DNA of 64,000 nucleotides from Sphingomonas jeddahensis. Its GTDB lineage: Bacteria; Pseudomonadota; Alphaproteobacteria; Sphingomonadales; Sphingomonadaceae. Position numbers and translations under genes: made by a program. Each line of letters opens with the position of its first letter. Position 1 is the stretch's first letter. This document shows, one piece after another, positions 16,428 to 25,018 of this stretch. The notes under the pieces are model-generated. The model was given only the letters and a program-made list of their open reading frames with translations, was not told the origin of the DNA and searched no databases. The stretch is taken from assembly GCF_001981525.1 (NCBI RefSeq), contig NZ_MPSB01000011.1:1-64000 (forward strand). The letters run 5' to 3'.

Positions 16428-16727
16428 TCACGCCAAGGCGCGAAGAAGGAAGGGGTTTGTTCGCGCAGAGGCGCGGAGGACGCGGAGGTGTTGCGTTTGT
16501 CTGACCGTCACCCCGGCCTCGGGCCGGGGTCCAGCCTTACGCCTGTCGAAAAGACAGCGGGATCCCGCATCAAGTCCGTGATAACGGATGCGGAGCATTC
16601 GTCTTTGCTGGAAATCCCGTTCGCAATCTTTCGGTACATCGCCTTGAACGCAACACCTCTGCGTTCTCTGCGCCTCCGCGCGAACAAATCTTCTTCGCGT
16701 CTTCGCGTCTTCGCGTGAGTAAATCAG
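16428..16727. repeat. 300-bp imperfect inverted-repeat element (family 3)
   Basis: This fills the gap of about 300 bases between the SDR and cdd. The left end (about 16428-16497, TTCACGC, GGCGCGAAG, TTTGTTCGCGCAGAGGCGC, GGTGTTGCGTTTG) is complementary with mismatches to the right end (about 16645-16727, CGCAACACCTCTGCG to CGCGTGA). The loop contains a diverged family 1 palindrome (16506-16533, CACCCCGGCC type). No coding capacity is credible. A shorter relative lies at 52542-52715. Confidence 0.7.
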
Positions 16728-17173
16728 CCGCTGATCCCAAGATCAGCCGGCCCGAAAGCATCCGGCAGCAATTGCGACAGCAGATAGCTGTTCACCGCAT
16801 CGCCCTCGGCCCCGGCGCAATGCACCCGCACGTCGCGTCCGCCGATCTGCGCCGCTTCGTTGATCACCTGCCGGCAGCGCCCGCACGGCCGAACCACGTC
16901 CATGCCAGAGATCGCGCCATTGCGGATCATCCCGCCGACGACTCCGATCGCAACCACCTCGGAAAGCCGTCCCTGCGCGCTGAGCGTGGCGATCGCCACC
17001 GTCTCCGCACACAATGACAGGCCGTAACTCGCATTCTCGAAATTGGCCCCGCTCACCACCGAACCGTCCGTCAGCAGCACCGCCGCGCCGACGCCAAACC
17101 TTGAATAGGGCGCATGCGCATGCGCGGCCGCCTTGCGGGCCAGATCGATCAATCGTTGCGCTTCGTCGCTCAT
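16724..17173 (-). CDS. cdd: Cytidine deaminase
   Basis: A 149-residue cytidine/deoxycytidine deaminase for pyrimidine salvage, cytoplasmic. Zinc and catalytic motifs are CAETVAIA and PCGRCRQVI, as in the tetrameric class that uses three cysteines. ANFENASYG binds the substrate. The ATG at 17173 gives a 4-base overlap (ATGA) with the upstream GH25-like gene. It is the last gene of the UPF0262, GH25-like, cdd transcription unit. Confidence 0.92.
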   Translation of the reverse strand: MSDEAQRLIDLARKAAAHAHAPYSRFGVGAAVLLTDGSVVSGANFENASYGLSLCAETVAIATLSAQGRLSEVVAIGVVGGMIRNGAISGMDVVRPCGRCRQVINEAAQIGGRDVRVHCAGAEGDAVNSYLLSQLLPDAFGPADLGISG

Positions 17174-17841
17174 GATGCTGCCACGTTCCAGTTCACCGGC
17201 CCTTCGATCCCGTCGATCCGCCGTATGTCGCTCGCCCGCCACATCCGCCACGGGCGCGCGGCATAATCTGGCCGCAGGAAATTACCTATGGCCCATATCG
17301 GGCGGCGCAGGGCGCTCGACAGGTCGTAATTCTTCTCGAACTGGCGTGACACGCGCAGCAGCACCGGCTTGCCGGTATGCGCCTCGACGATCGTCGCGGC
17401 TCGTTTCACTTCGTCGATCAGCGCGTCGCGCTCGGGGCGGGTGGCGCATCCTTCCGCAAAGTCGAAATCGATCGCTGCCGGCAGGGCCGAAAGATCGCGC
17501 GGCACCATGGTGTTGAAGGCGTTGGCCTGTTCCACGCCATCCGCGCAAAGCGACCATATATGCACCGCGCCACGGCGAAGCCCGGCTGCCGCCATGCCCT
17601 GCCAATTCTCCTCGAACAGCCGATCGCGCTGCCTGCCATGAGTCGCTGCCGCATAGGCAAAGTCGGCGCCCCCGCCCGCGACGACCTTCCACTCGATGGC
17701 GCCATCGGTTTCGTCCACATCGACGCCCTGAACGGCGAACGTCTCCACCGCTGGCCGCCATTGCATCGCATAGCGCCAACCGAACGCCGCCAGAATGGCG
17801 AGTACGGCAACCACCAGCAGGAAACGCCTAAACCCGGACAA
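17170..17841 (-). CDS. Membrane-anchored GH25-like (lysozyme-fold) protein
   Basis: A 223-residue protein with an uncleaved-looking N-terminal membrane anchor (about residues 6-22, FLLVVAVLAILAAFGW) and a GH25 muramidase-like domain facing the periplasm (QGVDVDETDGAIEWKVV, FAYAAATHG, AAIDFDFAEGC). Family members cleave the N-acetylmuramyl bond of peptidoglycan. Here the usual Asp-x-Glu catalytic pair reads D-F-D, so activity is uncertain. The start codon is TTG, 4 bases after the UPF0262 stop, with AAGG upstream. It is co-transcribed with UPF0262 and cdd. Confidence 0.78.
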   Translation of the reverse strand: MSGFRRFLLVVAVLAILAAFGWRYAMQWRPAVETFAVQGVDVDETDGAIEWKVVAGGGADFAYAAATHGRQRDRLFEENWQGMAAAGLRRGAVHIWSLCADGVEQANAFNTMVPRDLSALPAAIDFDFAEGCATRPERDALIDEVKRAATIVEAHTGKPVLLRVSRQFEKNYDLSSALRRPIWAIGNFLRPDYAARPWRMWRASDIRRIDGIEGPVNWNVAAS

Positions 17842-17845
17842 ACGC

Positions 17846-18328
17846 TCAACCTTTGATATGCAGGACGCAGATGAGCGTGAACAGCCGGCGCGCCGTGTCG
17901 AAATCGAGCTCGATCTTGCCCTTCAGCCGCTCCATCAGCAGCTCGGCCGCCTCATTATGGATGCCGCGCCGTGCCATGTCGACCGTCTCGATCTGCTGTG
18001 GCGTCGATTGTCGGATCGCCTGAAAATAACTGTCGCATATCGCAAAATAATCACGGATCGGGCGACGAAAGCGGCCCATGCCGAGGATGTGCAGCTCCAG
18101 CGGGGTGCCGTCCTCGCGCTTGATCTGCATCGCCAGCCGGCCTTCCTCCACCGACAGCGCCAGCTTATACGGCCCGGCATAGCCGTCCGCATGCTGCTTC
18201 TGCGGGGCGAAGTAATTGCCCTCGATCAGGTCAAATATCGCGATCCGCCGCTCCTGCTCGATATCAGCCGAGCGCCACAGGATGGTGCGCTCGTCCAACT
18301 CAACATCAATGATCCGCGGATCGGCCAT
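17846..18328 (-). CDS. UPF0262 family protein
   Basis: A 160-residue member of UPF0262, a conserved alphaproteobacterial family of unknown function. Diagnostic segments are IEQERRIAIFDLIEGNYFAP, FRRPIRDYFAICDSYFQAIR, and the C-terminal IELDFDTARRLFTLICVLHI. ATG at 18328 matches the family start (MADPRIIDVELDE). It is the first gene of the operon with the GH25-like protein and cdd, and is divergent from dnaB with about 100 bases between. Confidence 0.9.
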   Translation of the reverse strand: MADPRIIDVELDERTILWRSADIEQERRIAIFDLIEGNYFAPQKQHADGYAGPYKLALSVEEGRLAMQIKREDGTPLELHILGMGRFRRPIRDYFAICDSYFQAIRQSTPQQIETVDMARRGIHNEAAELLMERLKGKIELDFDTARRLFTLICVLHIKG

Positions 18329-18428
18329 CGGATCGCGATAGAGGTCAAAGGTCGCGGCGACAATTCTCGTGTTCCACAGCCCGAGCTGGTTCACGCAGCG
18401 CCCGATCGGCGATACAAGCCGCCGCCTG

Positions 18429-19919
18429 ATGGCAACACTGGCTTTTCCGCAACCGGCCCCGGCCGAACCCGTTCAGCTGCCCCGCAACGTCGAGGCGGAG
18501 GCCGCGCTGCTGGGCGCGATGATGATCGACAATCGCCTCGCTGACGATGTCGTCGACCTGATCGAGCCGGCGCACTTCTACGAACCCGTTCATGGTCGAG
18601 TCTTCGCGGCGATCAAAACGTTGCGATCGAACGACATGCTCGCCACTCCGGTTACCCTTCGCCCGATGTTCGAGGCCGACGAGGGGATGCGTGAGCTGGG
18701 CGGACCGGCGTATTTAGCGCAGCTCACCGGCTCGGGTGCCGGCCTGATCGGCGCGCGCCAGTTTGCGCAGCAGATCTACGATCTTGCCATGCTCCGCGCG
18801 CTGGTGACGGTCGGCCGCACGCTGGTTGACCGGGCCATGGACACCTCGGAGGAGGTCAATCCGCGTGCGCAGATCGAGCTGGCGGAAGAGGAGCTGTTCA
18901 AGGTCGCGGCCGAGGGCACGACGGACAATGCGATCAAGAGCTTCGCGCAGGCGACCAAGACTGCACTGAAAATGGCGGAGACCGCGCTCAATTCTGGCGG
19001 CAAGGTATCAGGAATCACCACCGGCTTCGACACGGTGAATGCCCGGATCGGCGGCATGCATCGGTCGGACTTGATGATCCTCGCCGGTCGTCCCGGCATG
19101 GGCAAGACGTCGCTCGCCACCAACATCGCATTCAACGCGGCGCAGCGCTGGATGATGGATATGAAGGCCGGTATCGCGCCCAGCGAATCGATCGGCGCGA
19201 AAGTGGCGTTTTTCAGCCTCGAAATGTCTGCGGACCAGCTCGCCACGCGCGTGCTGGCGGAACAATCCCGGATCACCTCGGAAAAGCTGCGCCGTGGCGA
19301 CATCAGCCGCGCCGAGTTCCATCAGCTCGCCGCGGCGGCGGCTGACCTCGAGAACCTGCCGCTGTTCATCGACGACACCGGCGGCCTTTCGATCGGCGCG
19401 CTGCACACCCGCGTACGGCGCCTGCAGCGCCGGCACAACAATGAGATCGGCCTGGTTATCGTGGACTACCTCCAGCTGCTGAGCGGCGGTGGCAAGTCTA
19501 GTGAGGCGAACCGCGTGCAGGAAATCTCCGAGATCAGCCGCGGTCTGAAAACATTGGCGAAGGACCTCCACGTGCCGGTGCTGGCGCTCTCACAGCTCAG
19601 TCGTGCCGTCGAACAGCGCGAAGACAAGCGACCGCAGCTGTCGGATCTGCGTGAATCGGGCTCGATCGAGCAGGACGCCGACATGGTCTGGTTCGTGTTT
19701 CGCGAAGATTATTACGTCGCCGCCAAGGAGCCCAAGCGGCCGACCGAAGGGGACGCGGCCAAGATCTTCGAAGATCATGCGCAATGGGCCAGCGACATGG
19801 AGCGCGTGTTCGGCCTAGCCGAGCTCATCATCGCGAAGCAGCGCCACGGCGCGACCGGCAAGGTAACGATGAAGTTTGATCCGTCGGTGACGCGCTTCAG
19901 CGATTACGCAGGGTACTGA
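18429..19919 (+). CDS. dnaB: Replicative DNA helicase DnaB
   Basis: A 496-residue hexameric 5'-3' replicative helicase. The N-terminal primase-interacting domain (PRNVEAEAALLGAMMIDNRLADDVV) is followed by a RecA-like motor with Walker A GRPGMGKTSLAT (about residues 219-230), Walker B LVIVDYLQLLSGG, and LSQLSRAVEQREDKRPQLSDLRESGSIEQDAD. The length is typical for alphaproteobacteria. ATG at 18429 matches the family start. It stands alone, divergent from UPF0262 and convergent with cysH. Confidence 0.97.
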   Translation: MATLAFPQPAPAEPVQLPRNVEAEAALLGAMMIDNRLADDVVDLIEPAHFYEPVHGRVFAAIKTLRSNDMLATPVTLRPMFEADEGMRELGGPAYLAQLTGSGAGLIGARQFAQQIYDLAMLRALVTVGRTLVDRAMDTSEEVNPRAQIELAEEELFKVAAEGTTDNAIKSFAQATKTALKMAETALNSGGKVSGITTGFDTVNARIGGMHRSDLMILAGRPGMGKTSLATNIAFNAAQRWMMDMKAGIAPSESIGAKVAFFSLEMSADQLATRVLAEQSRITSEKLRRGDISRAEFHQLAAAAADLENLPLFIDDTGGLSIGALHTRVRRLQRRHNNEIGLVIVDYLQLLSGGGKSSEANRVQEISEISRGLKTLAKDLHVPVLALSQLSRAVEQREDKRPQLSDLRESGSIEQDADMVWFVFREDYYVAAKEPKRPTEGDAAKIFEDHAQWASDMERVFGLAELIIAKQRHGATGKVTMKFDPSVTRFSDYAGY

Positions 19920-19990
19920 CCCGCGTCATCCAGGAGTTGATCCGGGATCCCGCTGCTTCTTCTCGACCGTACGCCAGACGACGGCGAAAA

Positions 19991-20749
19991 TCAGAACACC
20001 GGTTCTTCCCCGGGCTTCTCCGGCACATGGATGCCGCATTCCACCTTGTCCCACCCGCGCCAGCGCCCGGCGCGCGGGTCTTCGCCTGGCAGCACCTTGG
20101 ACGTGCACGGCTTGCACCCGATCGAGGGATAGCCGTTCGCCTCCAGCGGATGGTTTGGCAGTTCGTGCTCCGCGAAGTATGCCTCGAGCCGCATCTTGTC
20201 CCAGTCCGCCAGCGGGTTGAGCTTCAGCCGCCCGTCGTCGATCTCGAATCGCGGCAATGCCGCGCGGGTCGATGACTGGAAGCCCTTGCGCCCGGAAATC
20301 CAGGCGTCGAACGGCAGCAAAGCGCGGCGCAGCGGCTCGACCTTGCGGATTTCGCAGCAACCGTCGGGATCGTAGGACCAGCGCAGCCCGTTGGCATCCT
20401 TCGCCGCCAGGATGCGCGGATCGGGGCGGAAAACGCGGAGGTCGGTGAGCCCGAGTCGCTCAGAAAGTTCATCGCGATACTCAAGTGTTTCGCCGAACAT
20501 CTTCTGCGTGTTCGTGAAGATGACCGGCACGTCCTTGTCGACCGCTGCGACCATGTGCAGCAGCACCGCCGACTCCGTTCCGAAGGAGGAAACCGCCGCC
20601 ACGCGCCCCTTCAGCTCGCCCGACAGCAGCTCGCGCAGCATCTCCTGCGTCGGCACGCCGGCGAAGCGTTCCTCCATCGCCGCCGCATCCGCCACCGTGA
20701 AGGGAGGGGCGACGTCGATCATGTCGAGGCAGCGGGCAGCACTAGCCAT
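19991..20749 (-). CDS. cysH: Assimilatory (phospho)adenylyl-sulfate reductase
   Basis: A 252-residue thioredoxin-dependent reductase making sulfite from APS or PAPS. It has the sulfonucleotide-binding VSSFGTESAVLLHMV. The paired cysteines GCCEIRKVEPL and GCKPCTS would hold a 4Fe-4S cluster as in APS-reducing enzymes, and the catalytic Cys lies in VECGIH near the C-terminus. Its ATG lies inside the end of the DUF934 gene (8-base overlap). It is the last gene of the sulfite-reduction operon. PAPS versus APS preference needs biochemistry, but the cysteine pattern favours APS. Confidence 0.93.
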   Translation of the reverse strand: MASAARCLDMIDVAPPFTVADAAAMEERFAGVPTQEMLRELLSGELKGRVAAVSSFGTESAVLLHMVAAVDKDVPVIFTNTQKMFGETLEYRDELSERLGLTDLRVFRPDPRILAAKDANGLRWSYDPDGCCEIRKVEPLRRALLPFDAWISGRKGFQSSTRAALPRFEIDDGRLKLNPLADWDKMRLEAYFAEHELPNHPLEANGYPSIGCKPCTSKVLPGEDPRAGRWRGWDKVECGIHVPEKPGEEPVF

Positions 20750-21170
20750 GGCGTAACTTCCAAACGGGCACAGCCGGATCGGCCGCGCGCTGATAGGGGG
20801 TGGGGTAGCGATCGAGGCTGCGCTTCAGCGTTTCGGCGTCGACCGGCGCTTGCGGTGCGAAGCTGTCGAAGCCGCAGCGGCGCATGTGCGGGATCTGGTC
20901 GACCAGCACGTCGCCGGCTGCACGAAGCTCGCCTTGATAACCCGCCTCACGCAGGATGCGCGCCGCGGAGAAGCCGCGCCCGTCCCGGAAGGTGGGGAAG
21001 CTCACCTCGACCAGCGCCAACTGGCCCAGTGATGGCAGCAGCGCGCGCGCATCATCGCCAGCTTCCAGCCGCACGGCGCCAGCGTTGGTCTGGCCGTCGA
21101 GAAACGAATCCAGCGTGATCGCCGGTTCGTCATGCGCCTCGTCGTCGCGGAAGCGGAGCAGATTATCCAT
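20742..21170 (-). CDS. DUF934 domain-containing protein
   Basis: A 142-residue protein of the DUF934 family, which in proteobacteria is found between sulfite reductase and cysH and is thought to help assimilatory sulfite reduction. Recognisable parts are ALVEVSFPTFRDGRGFSAARILRE, GYQGELRAAGDVLVDQIPHMRRCGFD and YPTPYQRAAD. It overlaps cysI and cysH by 8 bases each, showing tight translational coupling. The molecular role is not established. Confidence 0.9.
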   Translation of the reverse strand: MDNLLRFRDDEAHDEPAITLDSFLDGQTNAGAVRLEAGDDARALLPSLGQLALVEVSFPTFRDGRGFSAARILREAGYQGELRAAGDVLVDQIPHMRRCGFDSFAPQAPVDAETLKRSLDRYPTPYQRAADPAVPVWKLRHG

Positions 21171-22794
21171 AGATCGCCTCCTTGAACGTCTCGAAGCCCA
21201 CGCGCCGATACGTATCCAGAAATCGCTCGCCTGGCTCGCGCACCTGCACGAAGCGGTCGGTCACCCGCTCGATCGCGTCGACCACCCCGTCCTCGTCGAA
21301 GCCGGGGCCCGTGATCTTGGCGAGGCTGACGTCCTCCGCGCCCGATCCGCCCAGCGACAGCTGGTAATTCTCCTTGCCCTTTTTATCGACACCCAGAATG
21401 CCGATGTGCCCGGCATGATGGTGGCCGCAGGCGTTGATGCAGCCCGAGATCTTGAGCTTCAGCTCACCCAGATCACGCTGCCGGTCGAGATCGCGGAACC
21501 GCTCGGCGATCTTCTGCGCCAGCGGGATCGAGCGAGCATTGGCGAGGCTGCAATAATCAAGGCCCGGGCAGGCGATGATGTCGCTGATGAGATCAAGGTT
21601 CGCCTCCGCGAGCCCAGTGTCGGTCAGCTTCTGCCACACCGCGTAGAGGTCAGCCTTGCGGACATGCGGCAGGACGATGTTCTGCGCATGCGTTACGCGC
21701 AGTTCGTCGAACGAATACCGCTCGCCCAACTCTGCCATCACGTCGATCTGGTCGGCCGACGCATCGCCGGGGATGCCGCCGACCGGCTTCAGCGAGATGT
21801 TAACGATGGCGTAGCCGGGCTGCTTGTGCGCCTTGACGTTCTGATCGAGCCAGACCGCGAAATCGGGATCGCTGCGATCGACATCCTCCGACAGGCCGGT
21901 CTCGAACTCGGGCGGTGCGAAGAAGGCGCTGATCCGCTCGAGTTCCGCGACCGGCGGATCGATGCCGAGCGTCTTCACATGCGTGAATTCTTCCTCGACC
22001 TGGCGGCGATATTCGTCTGGCCCCAGCTCGTGGAGCAGGATCTTGATCCGCGCCTTGTAGATATTGTCGCGCCGGCCGTAGCGATTGTAGACGCGCAGGC
22101 ACGCCTCGAGATAGCTCAACAGCTCGTCCGCCGTCACGAAGTCGCGGATCTCGTGCGCGATCATGGGTGTGCGGCCCATGCCGCCGCCGACGAAAATCTT
22201 GGCGCCGAGCACGCCGTCCTTCTTCAGCAGCTCGATCCCAATATCGTGCAGCCGCATCGCCGCGCGGTCCTCGGGCGCCGCAATGACGGCGATCTTGAAC
22301 TTGCGCGGCAGGTAGGTGAACTCGGGGTGGAAGGTGCTCCACTGACGCAGCAGCTCGGCCCAGGGGCGCGGATCGGTCACTTCGTCGGCGGCAGCGCCGG
22401 CGAACTGATCCGACGAGATGTTGCGGATGCAGTTTCCGCTAGTCTGGATGGCGTGCATTTCCACCGTCGCCAGCTCGGCGAGGATGTCGGGCGCGTCCTC
22501 CAGCTTGATCCAGTTGAACTGGAGATTCTGGCGCGTGGTGAAATGGCCGTAGCCGCGATCGTACTTGCGCGCGACATGGCCCAGCATGCGCATCTGCCGG
22601 CTGCTCAGCGTGCCATAAGGCACCGCGACGCGCAGCATATAGGCGTGCAGCTGCAGATACAGGCCGTTCATCAGCCTGAGCGGCTTGAACTGGTCCTCGG
22701 TCATGTGCCCGTCGAGGCGCCGCTTCACCTGGTCGCGGAACTCCTCCACCCGGGCGTCGACGATCGACTGGTCGTATTGATCGTATTGGTACAT
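21163..22794 (-). CDS. cysI: Ferredoxin-type sulfite reductase (siroheme)
   Basis: A 543-residue siroheme and 4Fe-4S enzyme reducing sulfite to sulfide with six electrons. The cluster/siroheme cysteines are in ACPGLDYCSLANARS and GCINACGHHHAGHIG. The N-terminal FTTRQNLQFNW and the SGNCIRNISSD segment are standard for the nitrite/sulfite reductase family. Operon context (DUF934, cysH, DUF2849 and the siroheme gene cobA) favours sulfite over nitrite. The gene starts with ATG at 22794, after an intergenic palindrome. Confidence 0.93.
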   Translation of the reverse strand: MYQYDQYDQSIVDARVEEFRDQVKRRLDGHMTEDQFKPLRLMNGLYLQLHAYMLRVAVPYGTLSSRQMRMLGHVARKYDRGYGHFTTRQNLQFNWIKLEDAPDILAELATVEMHAIQTSGNCIRNISSDQFAGAAADEVTDPRPWAELLRQWSTFHPEFTYLPRKFKIAVIAAPEDRAAMRLHDIGIELLKKDGVLGAKIFVGGGMGRTPMIAHEIRDFVTADELLSYLEACLRVYNRYGRRDNIYKARIKILLHELGPDEYRRQVEEEFTHVKTLGIDPPVAELERISAFFAPPEFETGLSEDVDRSDPDFAVWLDQNVKAHKQPGYAIVNISLKPVGGIPGDASADQIDVMAELGERYSFDELRVTHAQNIVLPHVRKADLYAVWQKLTDTGLAEANLDLISDIIACPGLDYCSLANARSIPLAQKIAERFRDLDRQRDLGELKLKISGCINACGHHHAGHIGILGVDKKGKENYQLSLGGSGAEDVSLAKITGPGFDEDGVVDAIERVTDRFVQVREPGERFLDTYRRVGFETFKEAIYG

Positions 22795-22815
22795 CAGTAA
22801 CTGTCCAAATCTGCC

Positions 22816-22901
22816 GTTCGCCCTGAGCCTGTCGAAGGGCTGCCCTTCTTCAGCGCGACGGAAAAGAAGAAGGGCAGCGCTTCAACAAGCTCAGCCCGAA
22901 C
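22816..22901. repeat. 36-bp imperfect inverted repeat (family 2)
   Basis: The left arm 22816-22851 begins GTTCGCCCTGAGCCTGTCGA. The right arm 22866-22901 is its reverse complement with about four mismatches, and the loop is 14 bases. It lies between DUF2849 and cysI, inside what would otherwise be one operon, so it may attenuate or process that transcript. A relative is at 24109-24194. Confidence 0.75.
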
Positions 22902-22909
22902 GGTACAAC

Positions 22910-23206
22910 TCAAATCACCCAGCTGCCCGCTTCCGGATCGGCCGGCTTCAGCGTCAGGTCCGGCCGCACCGTCGGACCCAGCGCGCGGATGCGATCCTTG
23001 ATATGCGCGGGGCGCGGACCTTCAGGCGTCTCCACCGCGTCGATCACATAGGGCACGTTGACGCGCCGCGCGCCTTCTTCGGCCTTGGCAAGACCTTCGC
23101 CGCGGTCACCCACGTCGCACGCATCCTCGACATGGCGTGACCAGCCCTCGCCGGTCCACCACGTGACGTCCCCAGTCACCAGATCATTTCCCGTCAGCAG
23201 CTTCAT
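22910..23206 (-). CDS. DUF2849 domain-containing protein
   Basis: A 98-residue protein of DUF2849, a small family found next to sulfite reductase genes in alphaproteobacteria. Features are LLTGNDLVTGDVTWWTGEGW near the N-terminus, then AEEGARRVNVPYVIDAVETPEGPRPAHIKDRIRALGPTVRPDL. The ATG at 23206 overlaps the cobA stop by 4 bases (ATGA). Its function is unknown; the context ties it to sulfite reduction. Confidence 0.88.
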   Translation of the reverse strand: MKLLTGNDLVTGDVTWWTGEGWSRHVEDACDVGDRGEGLAKAEEGARRVNVPYVIDAVETPEGPRPAHIKDRIRALGPTVRPDLTLKPADPEAGSWVI

Positions 23207-23994
23207 CCGTTCATGCTCTCCGCAGCACGTGCCCAGGCAACCAGTTTATCCTCCGCGTCGGAAAGCTCCACCACCTCGCCGACCACGATGATCGCTGGGC
23301 TCGCCACCTTCTCCCGCATCACCATCGCGCCGAGATCGGCGAGCAGCGTCTTCACCGCGCGATGCCCCGGCAGCGTGCCCTTCTCCAGCACTGCCACCGG
23401 CATGTCGGGCGCGACACCATCGGCCATCAACTTGTCCGCGATCGCCTCGGCAGTGGCGACGCCCATGTAGATCACCAGCGTTCGACCCTGGCCCGCCAGC
23501 CCGGACCAATCCTGCTCGGTCAGGCCCTTGCACTGGCCGGCGACGAAGCTGACCGCGCTGGAATGATCGCGATGCGTCAGCGGCAGCATCGCCTCCGCCG
23601 CACAGCCCAGCGCGGCCGACACGCCGGGAATCACTTCGACGGGCAGGCCGGCGGCACGCACCGCCTCCACTTCCTCGCCGCCGCGGCCGAAGATGAACGG
23701 GTCGCCGCCTTTCAGCCGCACCACCACGCTGCCCGCGCGGACATGTGCGACGATCAGCGCGTTAATCGCGTCCTGCGGCAACGTATGCCGCGCACGCCGC
23801 TTGGCGACCGAGATGCGGTGGGCGTCGGCGGGGGCGATCTCCAGTACGCGCGAATCAATCAGCCCGTCATGGACGACCACGTCGGCCGCCCTCAGCGCCT
23901 CCACGGCACGAACGGTCAGCAGGCCCGGGTCGCCCGGCCCGGCACCGACAAGGATGACGCGTCCGCGCGCGTCAGGATCGAGAAGGCTTGCCAT
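23203..23994 (-). CDS. cobA: Uroporphyrinogen-III C-methyltransferase
   Basis: A 263-residue SAM-dependent enzyme that methylates uroporphyrinogen III twice to precorrin-2, feeding siroheme for the adjacent sulfite reductase. Motifs are VILVGAGPGDPGLLTVRAVEAL, VVRLKGGDPFIFGRGGEEVEA, EVIPGVSAALG and VIYMGVA. No CysG-type dehydrogenase/ferrochelatase domain is fused, so another protein must finish siroheme. ATG at 23994 begins near the conserved domain; an ATG at 24027 would add 11 residues. It is the first gene of the operon. Confidence 0.93.
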   Translation of the reverse strand: MASLLDPDARGRVILVGAGPGDPGLLTVRAVEALRAADVVVHDGLIDSRVLEIAPADAHRISVAKRRARHTLPQDAINALIVAHVRAGSVVVRLKGGDPFIFGRGGEEVEAVRAAGLPVEVIPGVSAALGCAAEAMLPLTHRDHSSAVSFVAGQCKGLTEQDWSGLAGQGRTLVIYMGVATAEAIADKLMADGVAPDMPVAVLEKGTLPGHRAVKTLLADLGAMVMREKVASPAIIVVGEVVELSDAEDKLVAWARAAESMNG

Positions 23995-24108
23995 GCTTTC
24001 GGAAATGGCGTGCACCGCACCCGGCATCAACCGAGCGATCCTTGGCGCTGCCGTAGATCAGCTATGCGCAGGGTGATCGAGGGGAGTCGTCGCATTGCCC
24101 CAGCGCAT

Positions 24109-24194
24109 CCGTCCGCCCTGAGCTTGCCAAGGGGCGCGTAACAAACGCCGCCAGAGGGCGCACGTGCTTCGACAAGCTTAGCACGAACGGACGG
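24109..24194. repeat. Imperfect inverted repeat (family 2 relative)
   Basis: The left arm near 24109-24139 (CCGTCCGCCCTGAGCTTGCC) pairs imperfectly with the right arm near 24162-24194 (CTTCGACAAGCTTAGC, ACGAACGGACGG). It shares the CTGAGC-TGTCGAAG core of the element at 22816-22901. The rest of the 24031-24306 gap holds nothing I recognise. Confidence 0.6.
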
Positions 24195-24306
24195 GTTCGG
24201 CGACGCCCGAACCCAGTGAATGGCAGCGAGGTCGAGAGACCCACTCCGACGAAGCATTCATCGTGCGTTGTTCGAGGTTGCTCGGCACGGGCGGCAAGAC
24301 CGTCGC

Positions 24307-24933
24307 TCAGGCACATCCCTCGACGTAGCCGAGCACCGGCATCGTCCCGACATGCATCAGGCTCACCTTGCGATCCGCTCCGATCTCGAAGCGCAGCGCG
24401 GGATCACCGCTGGCCGCATTGGGCGCGGTCAGATATTTGGCCGGCTTGTCCTCATATTTGTGCGGCTCCTCGCGAAAGCCGCCGAACCATTTCTTCACAT
24501 CGCTTTCGGTCGATCCCACGCCGATGCCCTCGACGAGCTTCACGTCCGATCGCTGACCGACCGTGATTCGCCGCACCTTGCCCTCAGTGACGATGGCATA
24601 GGCTCCGGGGAAATCCGGTGAGCTGACCGTTCGGCACCCGCCCGGGATCTGCCCGCCACGCTCCGCCCAATTGCTGCCGCGCGGCACCGCCTCGCCGATC
24701 CTGAGGTCTCCCAGACCTTCGAGCGCCAGTGTCTTGCCGGAAACCGGCGTTGCGACAAGGGAGGGGCTTGGTTGCGTTGTCGGCGACGTCGATGATGCGG
24801 GCGCCGGCGTTTCGGCGACCGGCGGCACATCCTGCGTGATGTTGGCCGGCAGGGTGTCGTCCGGCTGTTCCGGTTCGGACGAGCAGGCGGCGAGAGCAAG
24901 ACCAAGGGCAAGCGTGGAGACGAGAGTTCGCAT
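24307..24933 (-). CDS. Putative lipoprotein
   Basis: A 208-residue predicted lipoprotein. The signal ends in a lipobox, LALAAC-S (Cys at about residue 17), followed by a Pro/Thr/Ser-rich linker to about residue 65. The C-terminal globular domain (LGDLRIGEAVPRG, GCRTVSSPDFPGAYAIVTEGKVRRI, VGSTESDVKKWFG) resembles small periplasmic domains with a bounded repeat and ends in a conserved-looking Cys pair (GGCRTV and the terminal GCA). The long frame upstream of 24933 has no start matching the signal peptide. Function unknown. Confidence 0.75.
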   Translation of the reverse strand: MRTLVSTLALGLALAACSSEPEQPDDTLPANITQDVPPVAETPAPASSTSPTTQPSPSLVATPVSGKTLALEGLGDLRIGEAVPRGSNWAERGGQIPGGCRTVSSPDFPGAYAIVTEGKVRRITVGQRSDVKLVEGIGVGSTESDVKKWFGGFREEPHKYEDKPAKYLTAPNAASGDPALRFEIGADRKVSLMHVGTMPVLGYVEGCA

Positions 24934-25018
24934 CCTGACATAACCTTGATCAGCGTCGGGAGGTTTCCATTGCTCCTCCGTCATCACGCCCAAACGCCGC
25001 ATGACGACGCCGGCAATT

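Noticed and set aside
20956..22800. A 614-residue open frame antisense to cysI
   Set aside because: cysI has all cluster motifs in the opposite strand, and this frame has no recognisable domain.
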